DNA of 64,000 nucleotides from Phoebastria nigripes (Eukaryota; Chordata; Aves; Procellariiformes; Diomedeidae), in NCBI GenBank assembly GCA_035582835.1, contig JAYKAV010002977.1, positions 3,192,759 through 3,256,758 of the forward strand. Direction: 5' to 3'. Position numbers and translations under genes: made by a program. The notes under the pieces are model-generated. The model was not told where the DNA came from. It saw only the letters and a list, made by a program, of their open reading frames with translations, and made no database searches. Positions 57,001 through 64,000 of this stretch are shown here, in pieces. Every line of letters starts with the position of its first letter. The first letter of the stretch is position 1.

Positions 57001-60000
57001 TGAGGGTCTGACTCATGATTTATTTGCTGTTTGATACTGAAAATTGACATGCTCAGTGGTGTTTTTTTGTTGTGTTTTTTTTTTTCATGACCACCCAGAA
57101 TCTCCTTATCCGCTCTGTAAAGAGAGGCCTCCAGTGTCATTGACCAGATGTTTCTTACATATACTGACTTTTTTGCATAGTGTCAAAATGTTTGATGCTT
57201 CAGCCAGCAGGGCAGTGTCAGGGTCAGAGATAATGTTGTGTAAACTGCTCAGCCTCAGGGTTTTTTGGTTTGTGGGTTTGTTTTTGTTTGGGTTTTTTTT
57301 TCTCTTTTTTTTTTTTTCCCCCCTTCTCAGCTTGTGCTACCTGACCCCTTCTGCTCCTGTTCATGTTGAATTAAAAACATGAAGATATTGAGAGTACTCC
57401 CTCTGAGAAGAAAGTTGTCTGGATGTTTGTTAGGGACTTCTTATTAACCAAGCAAATGGATACAACAGAAATAGCTAGTGGCTGGAAGACACTATGTTGT
57501 GTGGCACCACTCAGTGTTCAGACAGTGAGAAGTTACTCTGAGTAGTCATGGCAAATACACAGGAGTAGAAAGATGTATTGTTAGAAATGGAAATGTGCCC
57601 TGTGCCATGTATTCATCCGGGGAGCCAAACAGCTGAGGGGTTTCTTCTTCCCCACAATCCACTTGACTTCAGGTTTTGTTTTTTGGCAGTTCATCCTTGC
57701 GGTTGTGTCCCTTTCCCTCACCTCTTCTTCACATCATGTTTCAACAGATCTGGTGGCTGGATCCAGAACTGACGTATGGCAATGCCAAGCCATTTGTCTT
57801 CACACAGGGCCACTCAGTGTGTAACCGGTCTTTCTTCCCCTGCTTTGACACACCAGCAGTGAAATGTACCTATTCAGCTACTGTCAAGGTAAGTGACCAA
57901 ATGGCTATAAATGGTTCATGGAGCACTTAGCTGCTGTTAACTTGTGAAAGCATAGTTACACTGTGTATGTACATATGATATAAAATATTCATTGTGACAT
58001 TTAGCGTTATAAAAAAATACTGGATTTTTTAGATCCCATTCTGGTTCTTGGGCCAGAATTGGGGTACTGCCACAAAGGCAACTCTGTTGCCTATCACACT
58101 TGGGTCTTGCCTTCCCCGTACTCAACGCTGAAAGAGTAACCATGAAATGGATAATATGAAAGAGAGAATTTGGCTGGTCACTTCCAGTAGTGGTTATTGA
58201 TGATAATACTCAACTGTGTTTTAGCAATTTTTGAAAGGAAAAAACCAAAGTTTTATGAAAGCAGCATCAAATAATGTTGCATTTTGTGTAGATGAAATAA
58301 TTTTATATGTGGACACTTTTGGGGGAGCTGGCATAAGAACCCATGCAATTTAGGAGGAGTAATATTTTTGGTTGGTATGTTTTCACGGGCTGGGTAGATT
58401 GTGGTATAAAAACCCCACAGAAATCTTACATTTCGTGTTATCTAAATGATTGTTTTTAATATACATCCTCTTAGGCATAGATGAAAAAAAACCAGAGAGA
58501 TCTGTGGTGTAGTCATTCAGCTGTGATCATCTAGTGAGTTGATGTGTCTGATGTTGGTCTTCCAGGCTCCAGCAGGCATACAGGTGTTGATGAGTGCCAC
58601 CCAAAGTACCTACTTAGAAGAGGAAGGTGTATATCAATTTTACATGGAATATCCAGTTCCTGCCTACCTAGTGGCCCTAGTGGCAGGAGACCTTATACAT
58701 GCAGACATAGGTCCAAGGTAAGATTTGCAGTCAGTTGATCTGCTTTTTGTGTCTCTGCAGTGCTTCGGGTTGTAAGTAGTAAATACTTTTGAGTCATCGA
58801 TAAAGGAACAGTTGGGCCCACGAGCTGTGAGCGTTCAGAGAGTTTGAGGTTTAGTTGGGTGTAAAGAACTGCATGGCACTGCATTGGCAAAGATATTTTC
58901 CTCTTTCAGGAATGTTGCTTATGGTCCCCTCTAGTCATTACAGCTACTTGCCTTGTTGCCTTAAGGCGATTTAAGGGATCTTTGGTTATCTCTTGTCATA
59001 TATCCATAGAGCGTTAGCCTAAAGAAGGCCTCAGTCTGATGTGAGACCTCTTAGCACTATTACCATACATGGAAGTGTGGTGAGAAGTCAAGCTATTTTT
59101 TCTAAGAGATAATTCAGTTTGCTGAAGTATCACCTGATGTTTTCTGTTTTCTGACAGGAGCAGAGTGTGGGCAGAGCCTTGCCTGCTGCCAACAGCCATC
59201 AGCAAACTTTCTGGCATGGTTGAGCGCTGGTTGACTGCTGCAGAGAGTCTGTATGGCCCATATATATGGGGAAGGTGAGTTTAATAAGTCTCCCAGGAAC
59301 GTGTAATGGGAACAAAATAAAACAGTCTTGAGAAATTATCATGCTTTCTCCCTACACTAGCAATAGCAGGACAAATGAGCCTTTCGGTTAGCAGCACTGT
59401 AGCAGTCAGAAACAAACTCTAGAGTTTTGTCTCTGCAAGTGACAGAGGGGACCATGGAGGCACGGTGGTGTTTTGCCTGGTGTGGTGGGCAGAACTGGAG
59501 GTTTCTAAACAGTGGCTCTTCCCTGAAGAGTGAAGGTTTTTTATACTATAGTGTTTTGTGATGCAAGTCCAACATTGGGCTGGACACCATTTAAAATGTA
59601 TGGCAGTTTTATTTATCTATCTTATTTATTTTTACATATGGTATTTGACATATGATATATTTATTGTAGTATGCCTGACGATGCTGAAAACCTGACTTAG
59701 TATAGACTGATTGAGAGTCTTAGTCCCTAAAACCAGTTTTAATAGTTTCTGAAGTTAAGCTTGACTATGTATTAAAAGAGAATGTTTTTGAGAGAATATT
59801 TTCATTCTTTGGATGGAAGAAAATGTTTACAAAGGCTTCCTATATTTCTTTGCTAAAGGTAAGCCGGAAGAACGCGTTGTTGTTAACTTAAAAAATGTTG
59901 CTTGAAATGGTCTGAGAACAAGACCTGGTGTGCCAGTGCTGCTCATTGATGGACAAATTTAGAAAACAAAACAAATAGTATTGTTATGTTCTGAAGCAGA

Positions 60001-63000
60001 CAGACTAGAGTNATTTTGCTGACACTGCAGGTACACCAAATCAATCATTCGATAGCTTCCCAGCCTTTTTCCTGGGAGCGTCTGGGGACTCGATACTGTG
60101 TATGTGGGTAGTATATGTAGAGTAAACTTAGTGGTTCTGGCTCTCAGATATACAAGTTGTGATAAGTTTGTGTGTGTGAAGGAAGCATGATGCTTCTGGG
60201 AAGTGTTGGATCTGCTGCACATGAAAAGACTGTCTAGTCCTATGTCCAAATGTGAGCAGGTCCTTGGCCAACAGAATAAACTCTGTGATCTCCTGATCAG
60301 AAGAATTAGGCACCACTGGTCTAGAAAGTTTGTTCCTGAATTCACAAAAAACTCTCAGAAGAGCCTTCCCTAAGGAAAAAAAAAATGTTTCTGTGTATGT
60401 CTTTTGAAATAGCTGTAATTTACCTATCTCCTCTCTTCTTTTTTCTCTCTCCCTAATTTTAGATATGACATTGTTTTTCTTCCTCCATCCTTCCCTATTG
60501 TTGCCATGGAAAACCCATGCCTGACCTTCATCATCTCTTCCATTCTGGAGAGCGATGAGTTTTTGATCATTGATGTCATTCATGAAGTTGCCCACAGCTG
60601 GTTTGGAAACGCAGTCACCAATGCTACATGGGAGGAGATGTGGCTCAGCGAGGGGCTAGCCACATATGCACAGCGCCGGATCACTACTGAGACCTATGGT
60701 ATAGCTGCAGAAATGTTTCTCCTTATGATGTGTCTAGCCAATAATTGAGAGTTGGCTGCAAAGAATGTTTGCCTTGGGAGCTCAAAAGTCTGTAGGGAGC
60801 TGGTTTTCTTTTTTTATTTCTGGAACACACATGGCCCCAAACTTTGCATTGAACATCTCAGATGCTTAGAGTCTGACGTTGTCTTGGCTTTGGGTGGAAT
60901 GAATACCTGATATGGTAATAGGGGCTTTGAGTGAGGTGTGTTAGCACAGTGTTGTAAGGACATTTGTAGGAACTTTGGAACTACTGTTGAGTACCAGGCA
61001 GGTGTTCATATGTCAGAGCAAGGTGAGCAGAGGATGCTTCAGAGAAAGATGTAAGAAATCTTATCGTGGTTACATTGTGAAATAACTATCCTCTGAACAA
61101 GTGTCTTTCTAATCCTGATCAGTTAGTAGCTACCTACTGTTGGAAAGAATGATGGCAATAGCACTTAGGAAAAAAAAAAAATGTANACATGTATGTAGCT
61201 GTCTGTTTATCTGCTTGAGTCTTCCTGTAGAATTGTACAGCCCTGCCTTTGCTTATATCAGTGAGTTTTCACAGGTCAATTGTATGGTACTGTCTTAGAA
61301 TATGTAAGTAGTAAATAATTCCTATTGCTTTTCAGTTTAATTGGATTTTTATTGAAGTGAATAATGGGAACATATGCTTCTCTAGTTTGTCCTGTTATGT
61401 TCCTAAAAGCCTGTACCATGTGTATTCTCACGCGTCCGCTGTAAACAATCTTGGAAAAATTCCTGGAAATCTTGGCAGCAAGAGTGTTTAGAAGGATGCC
61501 TTTGTTTTTATTCATGTGTATTGTTTTTGGAGATGAGCGGATGATAATGGAGTTTAGGGAAAGAAGTGCTCTGAGCATATATGGAGATGTTACAATGTAT
61601 ATTATGTATCTTTGAAAGCTGTTTTATGTTGAGTAATTCTCAGTGGTTAGGACTGTTCTTTTAAGTCACATTATATTATACATGGCAATGATATGAATAG
61701 GTCAGAAGATATTGACCTGTACTATATCCCATCTTAGTNTGTCCTTCTGACATAGAACAAGATTCTTGCTGATTTTGGTCTATTCTCTTGGTTGTTTCAA
61801 TGAGCAAATGTTCAGGAAACTAAGAAATGCCTTTCCCTCTGCCATTCTTTAGTAAGCTCTTTTTGCATTCTATTTTGTTTCTAAGACAAACCTCTGACCT
61901 AAATCTTGCCATTTCTGACATCATTTCTGGAGTATCTTCTGCTGTTAATAAAAAGGCATCTTTGTAATGACATTGTTTACAGAAATTGGAGTCCACTTGC
62001 TACCACACCTCTTGGATCTTGCTTAATCCTCCTCCCTGTAGCTTGAAGTAATTGCCCTTAACACTAGCTATCCTGGTTCTTGCTTTCCCCAGTGAAGCAC
62101 ATCCACCCCTTTCTCTGCCAGCACAGGTTCTTCTATCTTCCAAATATATCCTGGTTCTTAATTCTCATTTTGCTTATATCAGATTCCTGCATACGTACAT
62201 TGAGACTCTGAGATTGTATCTATGTAACAAGCCCTATCNTGGAAGACTTAGCAAAGAAAGCTAAAGTGTTAATAGTGCTGGATGTTAAGTATCTTCTGAA
62301 TCTGAAAATCCATTTTCCGCAGCTTTTTACATCTGCAAGGGCATAGGAAAGATCTCTTGTCTTGCCAGTGTAATACAGCTAGTTTGGCTTGAAAGCATGG
62401 AATGCTCTACACGCAGTTAGATAGAAGAGAAAGAGTAGCCTACCCAGTCGCAGCTGTAAAAGAAGTCCTAATGAGTGGAAGGTGAAAACTGTATGATACC
62501 ATATGGGTAGGATGCTAGATAAAGCTTAAAAAAGATCCACAGGATCTGTAATATACCAACTAAATCTAATCCTTTTCTGTTTTCACCCAAGAGGTGACAT
62601 TCGCTTAGTAATATCCTTGGCACTGAATATGGAATCGTGTGTCTGCTATTCTACCAGTGATATTACTTTTTTGTAGCACTTGATTGCTCCTTGAAAGTTA
62701 CAATACTGACTCCAATGCTGCTCTGCTTATCTTGCAAGAATTGATAAGATGATGTCAGTGATGTAAACTTTAGCACGGTTTTCATGCTGCTTTGTTTTTC
62801 AGTTCAGCCTGCTGCATAATCAGAGTGATTATGTGCACTGTTTTAGGTTCTGACTTTCATTACAAATTGCAAGGATTTTTTGCACTCAAGTTTCTCCGCC
62901 ATTACATTACTGTGATTCTGTCTTGCTATTGTGTCTTTTACACCTTCAGTAGCTTTTATTTTGTACCTGTGCTAGTTCTGCACAGGTCAGGTTTTGCTAG

Positions 63001-63152
63001 TCATTTTCCCACAACTCATAAGTTTCTTTTTGGGGTAGGAGCTGCCTTCACATGTTTGGAGACCGCATTCCGCCTTGATGCTCTCCACAGACAGATGAAG
63101 CTCCTTGGAGAAGACAACCCGGTCAGCAAGCTTCAGGTTAAGCTGGAGCCAG
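50337..63152 (+). CDS. RNPEPL1: RNPEPL1, aminopeptidase B-like 1 (M1 zinc metallopeptidase), 3'-partial, exon 1 gapped
   Basis: Six exons encode the N-terminal beta-sandwich domain and the catalytic start of an M1-family aminopeptidase closest to RNPEPL1. M1 enzymes remove N-terminal residues from peptides. RNPEPL1 is the least studied relative of aminopeptidase B (RNPEP). The start at 50,337 was chosen because it yields the family's MAA-type N-terminus, although the frame stays open upstream to 49,818. Visible motifs are VAMENPC (exopeptidase motif of the GxMEN class) and the zinc site [10 protein letters not shown] with a third ligand Glu in WLSEGLA, 18 residues after the second His. Exon 1 contains a 223-base gap. 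Exon phases agree from 50,337 to 63,152. The remaining exons, with the rest of the catalytic and C-terminal helical domains, lie beyond 64,000. Introns and exon order match a vertebrate orthologue. Confidence 0.93.
50680..50902. other. Assembly gap (223 N) inside RNPEPL1 exon 1
   Basis: A run of 223 undetermined bases in very GC-rich coding sequence. It is probably a Pro/Ala-rich stretch that dropped out of sequencing. The length preserves the reading frame, but is longer than I would expect from the remembered mammalian protein. Confidence 0.99.
51051..57747 (+). other. RNPEPL1: RNPEPL1 intron 1 (6.7 kb)
   Basis: Begins inside the CpG island and ends with a CAACAG acceptor. It contains T tracts (52,716-52,732; about 54,268-54,281; 57,284-57,317). 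No repeat family, RNA gene or extra exon is recognised. Open frames here are short and unlike known proteins. Confidence 0.8.
57748..57888 (+). CDS. RNPEPL1: RNPEPL1 coding exon 2
   Basis: A 47-codon phase-0 exon: [20 protein letters not shown], then [20 protein letters not shown] and TYSATVK before GTAAGT. The [12 protein letters not shown] stretch is the conserved M1-family substrate-domain motif. Confidence 0.97.
58566..58717 (+). CDS. RNPEPL1: RNPEPL1 coding exon 3
   Basis: [20 protein letters not shown], then [20 protein letters not shown] and [10 protein letters not shown], ending with AG of a split Arg codon before [20 protein letters not shown] matches the aminopeptidase B subfamily. 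Confidence 0.97.
59158..59274 (+). CDS. RNPEPL1: RNPEPL1 coding exon 4
   Basis: Completes Arg and reads [20 protein letters not shown], then [18 protein letters not shown] and AG of the next Arg before GTGAGT. The S-R-V-W-A-E-P motif is typical of RNPEP-type enzymes. Confidence 0.97.
59275..60462 (+). other. RNPEPL1: RNPEPL1 intron 4, no other feature seen
   Basis: A 1.2 kb A+T-rich intron with one N at about 60,012. No repeat or RNA gene is recognised. Confidence 0.8.
60463..60698 (+). CDS. RNPEPL1: RNPEPL1 coding exon 5 (AMEN motif and zinc site)
   Basis: Completes Arg and reads [20 protein letters not shown], then [40 protein letters not shown] and [18 protein letters not shown] plus one base. 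His-Glu-x-x-His is encoded at 60,581-60,595 and the third zinc ligand Glu at 60,650-60,652. The AMEN motif binds the substrate N-terminus. The donor GTATAG is weak. Confidence 0.98.
60699..63038 (+). other. RNPEPL1: RNPEPL1 intron 5, no other feature seen
   Basis: A 2.3 kb intron. It contains an A-rich tract near 61,170 and single N bases at about 61,185, 61,739 and 62,239. Nothing else is recognised. Confidence 0.8.
63039..63152 (+). CDS. RNPEPL1: RNPEPL1 coding exon 6 (last visible)
   Basis: Completes Gly and reads [20 protein letters not shown], then [17 protein letters not shown], ending one base into the next Gly codon. The donor GTATTG is weak, but the exon end matches the family junction. 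The next exon lies beyond the window. Confidence 0.95.
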
Positions 63153-64000
63153 GTATTGCTTTTGGCTGAAGCTGCTGTACATAAAATTTCTGTATACCAA
63201 TGCTGGAATATAGACCAAAAAAGACTAATTTTTACATATCCTTTATAAAAGAAAGAAAAAAGAAATACTGGTTTGTAAACCAGTCTGAAAGTAAATAAGG
63301 AAACTTGCCTTGAAGTTTTCTTCAAAGTTGGCTAACTCATCTTTATAAATATTGCTTTGTTTAAGAACAGAACAGATTCACTGAGTAGAAACAGTGTGTG
63401 AAAAACTGCCTTGAAAGCTGTGTGGTTTTGAGCTTCTGAATATGTAAAATAGTTTATAATGAAAATATTTGGAAACGTCATATAAAATCCTGTGCTATTA
63501 AATGTTCCTCTTCTTACGTGTTCATGTAAGAACTACATGTGTATGCATAAGCATACAGATAAACATATATTCTTGCTCACCTGTTGAGTGAGCTATGCAG
63601 AGGCTGTTTGGTTATCCCGAGCCAGATGCACGTCCGCACTCCAGCATCATGTGTCTTCTTCATTGATAGTTCTCTAGTTCTATGGTCACCATTGGAGGTG
63701 TGAAGCAGTCTTCAATCTAGATGATATTTAAAACAATCTAAAATGCAAGTGGAGATGATATTGGAACCAAGTGGAATGGAAAAGCATGTGTTGGAAGTCT
63801 CAGAAAAGGAACAAGTAGTGATTACCTTATATTGATATCTTTAAAAATTTGTGGTATGGTGATTCCTTGAGTTTAGCACTGGAAAAAAAAAAAAAAAAAG
63901 ATTTGTCTTCAAATTCCAGGTGTGTTTTCAGTGACTTCTAGTTTGAAGTGACTTGTTCCATTGGGAATTAATACTTAGCTTACAATGATTGATCTCCCCG
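63153..64000 (+). other. RNPEPL1: RNPEPL1 intron 6, start only
   Basis: Intronic sequence to the window end, including an A17 run at 63,883-63,899. No exon is seen. Confidence 0.75.

Overview
This is a piece of a bird nuclear chromosome. The evidence is a CR1 LINE of avian type ending in copies of an AGAATCAT-like repeat, a solo endogenous-retrovirus LTR of a kind I associate with neoavian birds, GT-AG spliced genes with short introns, and a GC-rich first exon broken by an assembly gap, as is common on small avian chromosomes. The species cannot be fixed from the sequence. About 50 isolated single N bases are scattered through the window.

Layout. Positions 1-12,447 contain no exon I can support. 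They are either the intron in front of the first visible ABCC5 exon or its 5' flank, and include an old CR1/L3-like remnant near 9.2-9.8 kb. From 12,448 to 44,300 on the + strand lie 28 coding exons of ABCC5 (MRP5). They splice in frame to 1,392 codons plus the stop, which is all of the protein except roughly the first 44 residues. The 3'UTR runs to about 45.76 kb. A noncoding interval of about 3.6 kb follows. From about 49.4 to 51.45 kb there is a strong CpG island holding the promoter and first coding exon of RNPEPL1 (aminopeptidase B-like 1). That exon contains a 223-base run of N. Five further RNPEPL1 exons follow to 63,152 and carry the complete zinc site (HEVAH plus a downstream Glu). 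The gene continues beyond the window.

The two genes are head-to-tail but functionally unrelated. ABCC5 is a plasma-membrane ATP-driven exporter of organic anions and cyclic nucleotides. RNPEPL1 is a predicted M1-family zinc aminopeptidase. In human they lie on different chromosomes (3q27 and 2q37, from memory), so their adjacency here is a conserved-synteny block of birds.

I found no undescribed multi-gene system. The best lead is an exon-like, CpG-rich patch in an ABCC5 intron (about 16.03-16.22 kb). It has an ATG in strong Kozak context and a good splice donor that would join in frame to the next constitutive exon, so it could be an alternative first exon. Other points worth a look are a solo LTR with a perfect 5-bp target duplication, a CR1 copy about 70 bases from a splice acceptor, and a possible truncated ABCC5 isoform made by intron read-through.
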